Source: a virus
IMG/VR virus record: IMGVR_UViG_3300005581_000154
Span: 1 to 22,122 of that record
Length of the DNA stretch: 22,122 nucleotides
Strand: one strand, 5' to 3'
Positions 5,857 through 13,154 of this stretch are shown here, piece by piece. Each line of letters starts with the position of its first letter. The first letter of the stretch is position 1. Position numbers and translations under genes: made by a program. The notes under the pieces are model-generated. The model worked only from the letters and a program-made list of their open reading frames with translations. It did not search any database and had not been told where the DNA came from.

Positions 5857-6095
5857 TTCTGCCCCTCCAGCTTGCTAACGCGCTGCTCGACGCTGCCAAT
5901 GCGGCCGAACATCTCCTTTCGCTCGTCTTTGATGTCGGTGTGGAGGATCTGTAGCTGTGTGGCTATGTTTTCAACCCCTGCGGTGAGCCGAATAACGGCC
6001 TCCCGCGCTTCATCGTTGCGCCGTGAAAACCCCATGCTGCCCATCGCAGCCCAGGTGATTGACGCTCCCGCTACTGCCGCGATGACCTCAATCAC
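5853..6095 (-). CDS. Small membrane protein with coiled coil, lysis region
   Basis: An 80-residue protein starting at GTG 6095. An N-terminal hydrophobic segment (residues 3-20) is followed by a basic SRRND and a long heptad-like helix to the end (VENIATQLQILHTDIKDERK...VSKLEGQK). One span plus a coiled coil is typical of XhlA-like holin partners and of inner spanins. It begins 24 nt after the conserved TCCATAGCCT element and opens the lysis set. Exact role is uncertain. Confidence 0.65.
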   Translation of the reverse strand: MIEVIAAVAGASITWAAMGSMGFSRRNDEAREAVIRLTAGVENIATQLQILHTDIKDERKEMFGRIGSVEQRVSKLEGQK

Positions 6096-6119
6096 AACCC
6101 GAAGCAGCTCTACCCCTGC

Positions 6120-6129
6120 AGGCTATGGA
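6120..6129 (-). repeat. Conserved late-operon element TCCATAGCCT, copy 1
   Basis: Minus strand TCCATAGCCT starts directly after the TGA (6130-6132) of the 146-residue gene and ends 24 nt before the GTG start of the lysis-region gene at 6095. The 34-nt gap around it has no Shine-Dalgarno. Confidence 0.75.
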
Positions 6130-6570
6130 TCAGGCGCCTGTTGCAGCGCCCGCGGCCATGATCAGGTAGACCGGCGGAAGGGCTAGTTCGTCGTCGGCGG
6201 TGCCATCAGATCCCAGCTCTACGGTCATGGTCACGTATCCGCCTGATGCGTGGTCCTCTTCTGGCGGCGCAACGTATCGCCAGAGGGTGGTGTATGGCGC
6301 CACGTTGCCGCTGAAGGTATGCCCCAGCCAGATGATTGACGGCAGCTGGAAGCTCCTATAGCCGCCGCCCTGGCCCTGGTAGTGCTGGCGGATTAGATCG
6401 GCCTCTGCATCGGTCAGGTCGATGTAGCCAAGCGTTAGCCGGTAGTTTTCCGGCTCATCGCCATGCCTGAACCGCACAGTACCCGCGCTGACGCTGGGTA
6501 CCTCCGTCAGCGGGAACTGCCCAAAGTCGTAGGCCCTGGCGGCAGGTTCCAGCGCAGGGAACGCGGCCAT
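6130..6570 (-). CDS. Tail-tip/fibre-type protein, paralogue of the N-terminus at 7024-8124
   Basis: A 146-residue protein. Its opening MAAFPALEPAARAYDFGQFP, and the block with LIRQHYQGQGGGYRSFQLPS, align along their length with the first 125 residues of the gene at 7024-8124 (MATFPTLTP...SIRSHYVGQRGRFLSFTIPD). It is therefore a single-domain paralogue without the repeat and C-terminal domains. The start overlaps the upstream stop as TAATG. Position after the tail hub suggests a virion tip or fibre-attachment role; the biochemical function is unknown. Confidence 0.7.
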   Translation of the reverse strand: MAAFPALEPAARAYDFGQFPLTEVPSVSAGTVRFRHGDEPENYRLTLGYIDLTDAEADLIRQHYQGQGGGYRSFQLPSIIWLGHTFSGNVAPYTTLWRYVAPPEEDHASGGYVTMTVELGSDGTADDELALPPVYLIMAAGAATGA

Positions 6571-6986
6571 TAGTTCTGCAGCGTGATGGTGCTGGCTGCC
6601 ACGGCGAATGTTCCGCCGCTGCTGCTGACGTCGCTGCCGAAGTCGTTGTAGGCCACCAGCTCATCAGCTGATGACGCGCCCCCTCTGGATTTGTAAATCA
6701 CCAGCCCCCGTGCTGTGATTGTGGAAGACGCCCACGACACCGCGGCGAACTGTATCGTCACCCGATCGGTGGCGGTGTCTTTGGTGACGGTGCAAACGGT
6801 GGCAACCCCGCCAGCTGTGTAGCCGGTGCCGGTGACTTCATTGGTTACGTCGTCGCGCTTGTCATGCGTGTCCTTGTTTGGCGTGTAGGTGCTGGTGACC
6901 AGCATCGCTTTAAAGCTGTTGGTGTCAAAGTCGATATTCCCGCGCGCTACGTCGTCAATGCACGAGTTGAAGATGAGTGATGCCAC
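6570..6986 (-). CDS. Virion-associated protein of a widespread phage family
   Basis: A 138-residue beta-rich protein starting at GTG 6986. The N-terminal half (GNIDFDTNSFKAMLVTSTYTP, then DTHDKRDDVTNEV and GTGYTAGG) and the later TITARGLVIYKS and YNDFGSDVSSSGGTF match a hypothetical family that I know from many siphophage tail or structural regions. No enzymatic motif is seen. It lies between the two paralogous tip proteins, so it probably decorates the tail tip or fibres. The start is preceded by TCCATAGCCT and lacks a Shine-Dalgarno. Confidence 0.75.
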   Translation of the reverse strand: MASLIFNSCIDDVARGNIDFDTNSFKAMLVTSTYTPNKDTHDKRDDVTNEVTGTGYTAGGVATVCTVTKDTATDRVTIQFAAVSWASSTITARGLVIYKSRGGASSADELVAYNDFGSDVSSSGGTFAVAASTITLQN

Positions 6987-7007
6987 GGGTCATATTGCAT
7001 TTAAGTA

Positions 7008-7017
7008 AGGCTATGGA
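7008..7017 (-). repeat. Conserved late-operon element TCCATAGCCT, copy 2
   Basis: Lies 6 nt after the TAA (7024-7026) of the repeat-containing fibre gene and 21 nt before the GTG start at 6986, in a 37-nt gap. Confidence 0.75.
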
Positions 7018-7023
7018 GGGCTT

Positions 7024-8124
7024 TTAAGTGAACAGGAACCGGAACCAGGCGTAGGTGGCGGAAACTGTGCCTGTTGGCTGGGTGCTGCCAGGTTCGCCAT
7101 AAACGTAGGAAATAGAACCTATGGCAGGGTTAAAACTTAGTCCTGAATAGTCTAAATAAACACTTCGAGTTTGCGAGTTTGCCCTGGCCCCTGAAATCAC
7201 GTATTGAACGCCGGCGGACAAGACAACAGGCGTAATTGAAACATCTACCCATTGATTCACAACGCTAGTAATATCCGCGGAAGCAATAACCGCCCCCGTG
7301 TTTACTCTGTGAATTATCACGCGCTCTTCAACTAAACTGTTAGGCATGTAAGCTCCAAGCGCTTGGCAAGTAATGTCAGAAGCGCCCACCGTAAACCTAT
7401 AGCCAAATCTTAACGAGCCGCTTTGAGCATTTGACGCAGTAGCAAACAAATGGCTTGCCGTTGATACGCCGCTAGAGGCAGCACCAGCCGTGAATGACAC
7501 CGCAACTGTCAGCGCAGCACCTGGGGCATTGATGAAGGATTCCGCAGCACCAGCTGCCAGCGATGCGCTAACCGTCAGATTGAACCCTGGCACCGACGCC
7601 CCGAGATCACCACTTACCGCACCAGTTGCTAGCGACACCGCAACGGTAAGCGCAGCACCTGGAGCCGATGCCCCCAGGTCACCACTGACCGCACCAGCTG
7701 TCAGCGATGCGGTTACCGTGAGGTCAAAGCCGTTGATGTTGGCTCCTTCAGGCGGCACCGTGGCCAGCTCAATGCTCACGTCATAACGTTGAGCGCATGG
7801 AATATCAACGACCTGCGGCGACTTGACGTAAATCCAGCTATAGCCAGCCGGCGTAAAATATGCCGGCGTGGTCATGCCACTGAGCAGGCTGTCGGGAATG
7901 GTGAAGCTGAGAAAGCGCCCCCGCTGGCCAACGTAGTGGCTGCGGATGCTAAGCATCTGCGATTCAGTGAGCCCTAGGAAAGTCAGCCGCAGCTGCTGAT
8001 CGAGCAGCACGTTGCTAGTCCGCACACGACTCTGTAGCCCCTTAAGGGTTGGGATCTCAGAGTGAGGATGCCGCCCTGGTGTAAAGGTCCGACTTGATGG
8101 AGTAAGCGTGGGGAAGGTGGCCAT
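7024..8124 (-). CDS. Tail fibre-like protein with internal repeats and C-terminal beta domain
   Basis: A 366-residue protein. Residues 1-125 are a tip-attachment-like domain shared with the gene at 6130. Residues 132-224 are four repeats of 22-24 residues alternating GF(D/N)LTV and GAALTV types. Residues 226-366 resemble a jelly-roll or adhesin domain (LFATASNAQSGSLRFGYRFT... ending in YAWFRFLFT). Such an N-terminal anchor, repeat shaft and C-terminal beta domain suggest a receptor-binding fibre. It begins just after the tail-hub gene (TAGATCATG). The receptor cannot be deduced. Confidence 0.72.
   Translation of the reverse strand: MATFPTLTPSSRTFTPGRHPHSEIPTLKGLQSRVRTSNVLLDQQLRLTFLGLTESQMLSIRSHYVGQRGRFLSFTIPDSLLSGMTTPAYFTPAGYSWIYVKSPQVVDIPCAQRYDVSIELATVPPEGANINGFDLTVTASLTAGAVSGDLGASAPGAALTVAVSLATGAVSGDLGASVPGFNLTVSASLAAGAAESFINAPGAALTVAVSFTAGAASSGVSTASHLFATASNAQSGSLRFGYRFTVGASDITCQALGAYMPNSLVEERVIIHRVNTGAVIASADITSVVNQWVDVSITPVVLSAGVQYVISGARANSQTRSVYLDYSGLSFNPAIGSISYVYGEPGSTQPTGTVSATYAWFRFLFT
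7453..7731 (-). repeat. Four alternating coding repeats in the fibre gene
   Basis: Units of 24, 24, 22 and 23 residues run in the order A-B-A-B. A starts GFDLTV or GFNLTV; B starts GAALTV. Each contains a (S/A)(L/F)..GA.(S/E) core. The alternation suggests that an A-B pair was duplicated as one block of about 140 bp. Confidence 0.8.
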
Positions 8125-8127
8125 GAT

Positions 8128-10245
8128 CTACGCCGGCCTCCCTGTGGGTGTTGTGAAGAATCTTAGTTTGCACTGGTAGAAGGCGTTACGGTGCCAAGTG
8201 TATGCTTCGGTTGAGAAAACAAGCACCAAGGTATTGGTGGTCCCTGGCGCCAAAAGGTAGGGAGACTGCACGTTTTCCACCTGCAAAGGCGGAGACATAA
8301 CGCACTCGTAAGCGGGTTCTGGTGCGTTGTTATTCGATGATGCTCGCCTAATCTGTTGCCCATTCAAGGATATGGTCATCACGTCAAAATCGGTGAAAAA
8401 AGCTATTACCGCGCCTGTCAGCTCCAGGCCCAAGAAAAGCCTCCGAGTCGTAGTAATCGTTGCCGTGGCCTGGCCGGTTTGCAAGTTTGAATTAGAAACG
8501 GGCACGGCACAAGGCTCGAATTCTGGTTCATATGGGCTATCCGGGCCGCCGTCTTGAATGTTAAACCTAATCGTTAATCCTCCTGGCTCAAGCTCCCAGC
8601 CGCCGGGGCCGTCAATCAGCCCGCTCTGCGTAGTCTCCCAGTTAATGCTTACGTCGGGGGCTAGCTCGTCCTTAGGATTCTCCTGATCATCTCCAAGCTC
8701 TTCCTCTTCGATCTCGCTGATCCCAATTCCATAATCAGGGAATGTTGCTTCCGTAAACGTCTCAGCCGGTACGCTGGTATCCGCTGAAGAGTTCACATCG
8801 CAGGTGATGCCGGTCAACCCAGTTGGCAGCAACAGGCCGGTGCCTGTGGCGGCGGCGACTTCTTGCGCTACCACGCTGGCGCGGTTGGCATCGACCGGGA
8901 AATGAGTTAGCTCTAAAAGCACCTCGCCTGATACTGATTTGCCGATCCTGTCCACCTCGTAGAGATAATCGTGAAGGCTGGCTGCTCCGGTAGATGCCAC
9001 ACGCTCCAATCGCACCCGCACCAGATCACCATTCGCCAGCGTTGGGTTAAACGCATCAGGCTTCACGCCTAGCTGCAGCCGGTGGGTGACGTGCTTGCGC
9101 TTGGAGATGATGTAGGTGCCCACCTTGACTGCGTGATTTTCAGTAGAGCAGAATCCGCTCAGGTCGTGCTGCTCATACGGTCCATCAACAGCAGTGCCGG
9201 TGTAACGCACCTCAGCAGTGCGCATCACGGGGATGCCTAGATCATCCTGCTGCCGCCACAGCACCGTGGCGCAGAATGGCTTACGGTCTGCCAGTGGCGT
9301 GTAGGTGATCTCATCGCTGTCTGGGATGATGTGCTCTTCGGTGAACGTGAACACCCAGCTCACTGCTGTGGTCTTGATGGTGCCGTCGTCGTCAGTTGGC
9401 ACCAGTGGCTTAAGCGCTTCCTTGCCGCCGATTCGTGTTTGACGCAACAAGAAATACTTAAGCCTGTCGCTTATCCAATCGACTAAATTATTAGATTGTC
9501 TTTCCTCTCCGTTAAACCAAAACCCATTGACATCGGTAAATGTTGCTGCTGCTAGGAAGCTGTTTGCGGTGTCGATCATTGCCTCAGGCACTCTGGAGCT
9601 ATTGCGCAACAGATACAGCAGCAGATCGGCCACGTTGTTACTGGGGCCGGTGACGCTATCGAGTAGCCGCGTGACATAGAGCCCGCCACGAATGAAGCAA
9701 TGCACCTGGCGGTTCCACTGGTCAAATCCCGCCGGGATCGTGACCGAGAACGCCATCGTGCTTAGCCCGTCATACGTTCCGCCTGTTCCGCAATAGGTCG
9801 GCGCTTCTAGGTTTGGCGTGTTGTTGATGAAGTTACCTGCCACGAAGGTGCCAGCTCGCCGGTCGTAGGTCTGGGTGAAGCTCCCCACCCGGCAGCTGCG
9901 CTGGAATACATCGCGCACCTGGATCGAGTCAATCTGGCCCTCGCTCAGTACTAGGTGGTAACTGGCGGTGATGTTGCTTGATGCGTCGTCTTCAAACCTG
10001 GCCTCAGTTGCCGGCGGGCTGATCAACACGCCACCAGTGCCACCAGTGCGGCGGCAGAACACAATCGGGATCGGCTCACCGACGACTGCGCTGCGCTGTT
10101 TTACATCAAGTGGCGAAGCACCTGATGCGGCTGCTTCAACAAGTGGCGTATTGATTATTGCTGAACTGGATGCACCGGGCAGCACCCCAGAGGTTGACCT
10201 AACCCTTCGGGGAACTTGAGTGTAAGGGGTGTTTACAGCTGGCAT
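8128..10245 (-). CDS. Tail-tip central hub protein (gpJ-like)
   Basis: A 705-residue protein, the largest of the tip. The N-terminal half has features of lambda gpJ-type hub proteins: GEPIPIVFCRRTGGTGGVLISPP, YHLVLSEGQID, NNVADLLLYLLRN. The middle (ANGDLVRVRLERV...LYEVDRIGK) looks like hub beta domains. An acidic linker (EIEEEELGDDQENPKDEL) at about residues 510-530 precedes a beta-rich C-terminal domain (540-705) that could bind a surface glycan. It overlaps the end of the upstream minor tail gene by 13 nt. As hub it would plug the tail tube and carry or be the receptor-binding part. Confidence 0.85.
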   Translation of the reverse strand: MPAVNTPYTQVPRRVRSTSGVLPGASSSAIINTPLVEAAASGASPLDVKQRSAVVGEPIPIVFCRRTGGTGGVLISPPATEARFEDDASSNITASYHLVLSEGQIDSIQVRDVFQRSCRVGSFTQTYDRRAGTFVAGNFINNTPNLEAPTYCGTGGTYDGLSTMAFSVTIPAGFDQWNRQVHCFIRGGLYVTRLLDSVTGPSNNVADLLLYLLRNSSRVPEAMIDTANSFLAAATFTDVNGFWFNGEERQSNNLVDWISDRLKYFLLRQTRIGGKEALKPLVPTDDDGTIKTTAVSWVFTFTEEHIIPDSDEITYTPLADRKPFCATVLWRQQDDLGIPVMRTAEVRYTGTAVDGPYEQHDLSGFCSTENHAVKVGTYIISKRKHVTHRLQLGVKPDAFNPTLANGDLVRVRLERVASTGAASLHDYLYEVDRIGKSVSGEVLLELTHFPVDANRASVVAQEVAAATGTGLLLPTGLTGITCDVNSSADTSVPAETFTEATFPDYGIGISEIEEEELGDDQENPKDELAPDVSINWETTQSGLIDGPGGWELEPGGLTIRFNIQDGGPDSPYEPEFEPCAVPVSNSNLQTGQATATITTTRRLFLGLELTGAVIAFFTDFDVMTISLNGQQIRRASSNNNAPEPAYECVMSPPLQVENVQSPYLLAPGTTNTLVLVFSTEAYTWHRNAFYQCKLRFFTTPTGRPA

Positions 10246-10694
10246 GGCGCTCCTATTAGTTTTGTTGTGAACTTACGCGGCGGCACTTGCGCGCCAACTG
10301 GTGAGATGCTACTGCCAAGCTCCATTGTGATCTGAGTAAAGCTGCCCGACACTCCAACCACCTCGCCGAGGTAAGACGCGATCAGCGTCTGCCCAGCCTG
10401 CGGAGTGCTGTTGCCCAGGGTGGTGTCAAACTCGTATATCTGCAGCTCTGCCAGGCGGGCTTCGTTGAGCGCCTGCAGCACCACCTCCATCACGTTGGTG
10501 GTGGCTGGCAAGGTGACTGAAATTGAAGATTCCGATTGCACCTCACCAGCGGTGATGCCATCAGCATCAAATGGCTGATATGACCAGGCTGCGCTCTCCC
10601 AGGTAACGCTGGTGTTGACGTAGTAGGACTGCCACCGCTGGTAGGTGGTGTCACCAGAGAAGATGCGCAGGAACTGGGATTGACCGCGAGCCAT
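10233..10694 (-). CDS. Minor tail protein (tip-assembly, gpL/DUF1833-like)
   Basis: A 153-residue beta-rich protein. I take ATG 10694, which overlaps the tape-measure stop as TAATG; the frame extends 35 codons further, but those overlap the tape measure and look non-coding. Near the end it has MELGSSISPVGAQVPPRKFT and GAPCQL, reminiscent of the C-termini of minor tail proteins that connect the tube or tape measure to the hub. Position between tape measure and hub matches lambda M/L. The family assignment is moderate. Confidence 0.72.
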   Translation of the reverse strand: MARGQSQFLRIFSGDTTYQRWQSYYVNTSVTWESAAWSYQPFDADGITAGEVQSESSISVTLPATTNVMEVVLQALNEARLAELQIYEFDTTLGNSTPQAGQTLIASYLGEVVGVSGSFTQITMELGSSISPVGAQVPPRKFTTKLIGAPCQL

Positions 10695-12445
10695 TACCGC
10701 ACCCCCGTGGCGTAGCGCCCTGCGGGTGTGCGCAGGCTGGCGTAGATGCCGTCGGCCGTGGCGCGTGCCACCTTCTCCAGGTCGGCCATGGTTGCCCACT
10801 GCTGGCCGCCCTGCTGCATCACAGGGCCAGTGGTGACATTGATCTGGGCATTGCCGCCGACGAAGCCGCCAGATGCACTGCCGCCGCCCACGAAGCCGCC
10901 ATTGGCGAAGGCGGGAATTGCAGCACCACCGCGAGCGCCGTTGAGGTAGTTCATGGCGAAGGCTGCGGCTTTGCGCTCAGGCACGATGTACTCAGGGCCA
11001 GCCTCACCAACTACGGCAAGCGTTCCCTGGCCGACGTAGCCACCCTGCGCAAACTGGGGAACTTTCAGCGTTGGCAGGGTGGGCAGTTGGGGCCCGCTTA
11101 CCTTGGCTGATAGTGCGTTAGCGCGATTGATTAAAGAATTGATATTGTTAATTGCTTGATTTACGGAGTTAAATACACCGCGCAGTACGCCATTCATTAC
11201 ACCCTTGATAGCGGCAGTCATTCCTACAAAGACAGATCGAACCGCCGTTGCTGCGGTATTTGCCGTTTTGACCACTCCATCCCACAGTCCTGCAAAGAAC
11301 TGACCGACCGGCTTGCCCCAGCTCACCAGCCACCCGGCAAAATCTTGCAGCGGTTTGCGGAACAGGATTGCCATCGCCACCACTGCGGCCACAGCCAGCA
11401 CAGTCCAACCAACGGGGCCGGAGAAGAAGGCGATTAGACCAGGCAGCAGGGTTCCGGTCAGGAAGGTCAGGAAGCCGGTAAATGCGGCACTGATCGCTGC
11501 GATTGCAGGGCCAGCCAGAGCAGCCCAGCCGGCGATGGTGGCGCCGATCTTTAGGCCGGCCAAGACGGGGCCGATGGAAGCAAGAGCAGTAATGGCCGGA
11601 GCCAAGGCAACAAAGCTGATTGCCAGCAAACCAGCGGCAACAATGATTCCTTGCATCGGGCCAGGTAGCGCGTTGAAACCATCAAGCAGCCTTACCAGCG
11701 ACTCAGTTATTGCGGTGATTGACGGAAGCAGCACCACAGCCAGCTTGCCGCCCAACATACCCACCTTGCCTTGCAAGGTCACCATGGCAACTTCGCCCGC
11801 CTTGGCATCCTTGGCGTATTGAGTTGTCATTGCGCCAAACTTGCCGATGGCTTCGCCGCCCATATTCAGCATTGGAATCATATCGGCGCCAGCTCTACCG
11901 AACAGTTGCAGCGCTATTGCGGTTTTTTCAGCTCCGTTAGGCATTGTCTTGAACTTGTTGGATATTTCCAGCATGATCTGATCTGTATCTTTCAGCTTCC
12001 CGTTTGCATCTACTGCGCTGATTCCCATCGACTTCAACGCTTCACCGGCTTGCCCTTGACCGTTCTTCGCTTCCACCAGTCCCTTACTTAATTTAATCAT
12101 TGCCTTGGTAACGCCTTCAACATCAGTGCCGCTGACTTTGGCAGCCTTCGAGAATCTGCTCAACGCTTCGACACTGACCCCTGTCTTCTGGCTCAGATCA
12201 AACATCTTCGCCGCGTTATCCATTGAGTTTTTCGCCAGGGTGATTAGCCCTGCGCCAGTCGCCAGCGGCACCAATGCGCCGAGTGCGCCACCTAGCCCAC
12301 CAGCCGCACCAGCTAGGCCCTTCAGCCCGCCTGACACCCTGGCAGCGGTGCCGCTAAGACCGCCGATGGCACGGCCCAGGGCGTTGACCTTACCCTCGCC
12401 CTCAACGTCGGCTTTGATCTTCAGCAGCGCCTGCATCTGTGCCAT
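10694..12445 (-). CDS. Tail tape measure protein
   Basis: A 583-residue protein that sets tail length and forms the chaperone-coated core of the assembling tail. The N-terminus is Gly/Ala-rich and helical (1-75), followed by a TP901/lambda-type helical region containing QKTGVSVEALSRFSKAAK and ALQLFGRAGADMIPML (about 86-194). A long hydrophobic segment spans 263-362. The C-terminal part has GGYVGQGTLAVVGEAGPEYI (468-487) and repeated GGFVGG. At roughly 0.15 nm per residue it would specify a tail of about 85-90 nm. The start overlaps the chaperone stop as TAATG. Confidence 0.96.
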   Translation of the reverse strand: MAQMQALLKIKADVEGEGKVNALGRAIGGLSGTAARVSGGLKGLAGAAGGLGGALGALVPLATGAGLITLAKNSMDNAAKMFDLSQKTGVSVEALSRFSKAAKVSGTDVEGVTKAMIKLSKGLVEAKNGQGQAGEALKSMGISAVDANGKLKDTDQIMLEISNKFKTMPNGAEKTAIALQLFGRAGADMIPMLNMGGEAIGKFGAMTTQYAKDAKAGEVAMVTLQGKVGMLGGKLAVVLLPSITAITESLVRLLDGFNALPGPMQGIIVAAGLLAISFVALAPAITALASIGPVLAGLKIGATIAGWAALAGPAIAAISAAFTGFLTFLTGTLLPGLIAFFSGPVGWTVLAVAAVVAMAILFRKPLQDFAGWLVSWGKPVGQFFAGLWDGVVKTANTAATAVRSVFVGMTAAIKGVMNGVLRGVFNSVNQAINNINSLINRANALSAKVSGPQLPTLPTLKVPQFAQGGYVGQGTLAVVGEAGPEYIVPERKAAAFAMNYLNGARGGAAIPAFANGGFVGGGSASGGFVGGNAQINVTTGPVMQQGGQQWATMADLEKVARATADGIYASLRTPAGRYATGVR

Positions 12446-12765
12446 TACTTTGCCTCCTTGTTGATCAGGTCGCGTGCGTGCAGCTCCATGATCTGCAGGT
12501 CTTCCATCACGCGGGCCAGATCCTCGGTGATCTGATACAGGCTAGCCATCTGCAACACCACGCCATAATCCAGCCCGATCACACCACTGGCACCGCAGCG
12601 CCATTGCGTCATGCAGCGCAGGAACAGACTCAGCACCTCCATGTGCTCAGGCCAGATGTGGTAGACCTTTGGCGCCAAGATTGCCTCCGGCAAGGTCATG
12701 CCAAAGGCTGCCGCATCAGCAAGCAGCTCTTTGTTGGCGCTGCTGCCATGGAGCAAGTGCTCCAC
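12445..12765 (-). CDS. Tail assembly chaperone, T segment (frameshift product)
   Basis: Read alone from GTG 12765 this is 106 residues (WPEHMEVLSLFLRCMTQW, GVIGLDYGVVLQM, EDLQIMELHARDLI), resembling DUF1799-type chaperones found just before tape measure genes. There is no ribosome binding site. Its frame is exactly the -1 frame of the upstream G gene past a slippery A AAA AAC, so it is more likely the C-terminal part of a GT fusion of about 235 residues in which GTG is read as Val. The fusion would hold the tape measure and recruit tail-tube subunits, as lambda gpGT does. Confidence 0.88.
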   Translation of the reverse strand: MEHLLHGSSANKELLADAAAFGMTLPEAILAPKVYHIWPEHMEVLSLFLRCMTQWRCGASGVIGLDYGVVLQMASLYQITEDLARVMEDLQIMELHARDLINKEAK

Positions 12766-12783
12766 AGCGCCTGTTAGTTTTTT
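12745..12783 (-). other. -1 programmed ribosomal frameshift element (G/GT)
   Basis: On the minus strand, A AAA AAC (12783-12777) fits X XXY YYZ in the G frame, directly before the G stop TAA (12776-12774). An 8-nt spacer follows, then a hairpin: GCTGTGGAGC (12768-12759), loop ACTT, and GCTCCATGGC (12754-12745). That is ten pairs, two of them G-U. Slipping back one base continues as LTGAVEHLL into the T segment without a stop. Confidence 0.87.
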
Positions 12784-13151
12784 GCTTTGGCCTTCGCGTG
12801 CGCGTCGAAGAACGTCTCAACCAGCACATCAGCGACCGTGGCCACCTCTAGCAGCTGGGCCTTGTAGGACTCAGAGAACTCCACCGGCGTGCCGTCAGGG
12901 TTGGTGATGCCTTCCCATCCCTGCAGGATCTCGGCGGCGATCTCGCGGGTGGGGATGCTCTCCAGCGGCTGATCGCGTACTGCTGCGGCCTTCATCGCCT
13001 GGTACTGCAGCTGCACCTCTTCCATCCGGCTCTGGGGCAGCCGGCGGTAGATCGCCTCAAACTGGTGAGTCCGGTACTTGCCGCCGTCTCGCAGCTCCCG
13101 AATGATGATCGGGTGCGTAAACGTTGGCGACTGCTCAAGAACAAAGGCCAT
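12774..13151 (-). CDS. Tail assembly chaperone G
   Basis: A 125-residue protein upstream of the T segment and the tape measure. The fold is mixed (YRTHQFEAIYRRLPQSRMEEVQLQYQ, EIAAEILQGW.G), resembling siphophage G-type chaperones that include a YKAQLLEV...F-type C-terminal helix, with a Lys/Ala tail (HAKAKAKN) at the slippery site. It would coat the tape measure and keep it soluble; the frameshifted GT minority form links it to the tube protein. ATG 13151 lies inside TCCATGGCCT, a one-mismatch variant of the conserved element, adjacent to the upstream TGA. Confidence 0.87.
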   Translation of the reverse strand: MAFVLEQSPTFTHPIIIRELRDGGKYRTHQFEAIYRRLPQSRMEEVQLQYQAMKAAAVRDQPLESIPTREIAAEILQGWEGITNPDGTPVEFSESYKAQLLEVATVADVLVETFFDAHAKAKAKN

Positions 13152-13154
13152 GGA

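Noticed and set aside
10695-10799. Upstream 35 codons of the minor tail protein frame
   Set aside because: They lie inside the tape measure gene and are Arg/Gly/His-rich; the TAATG start at 10694 fits the operon style.
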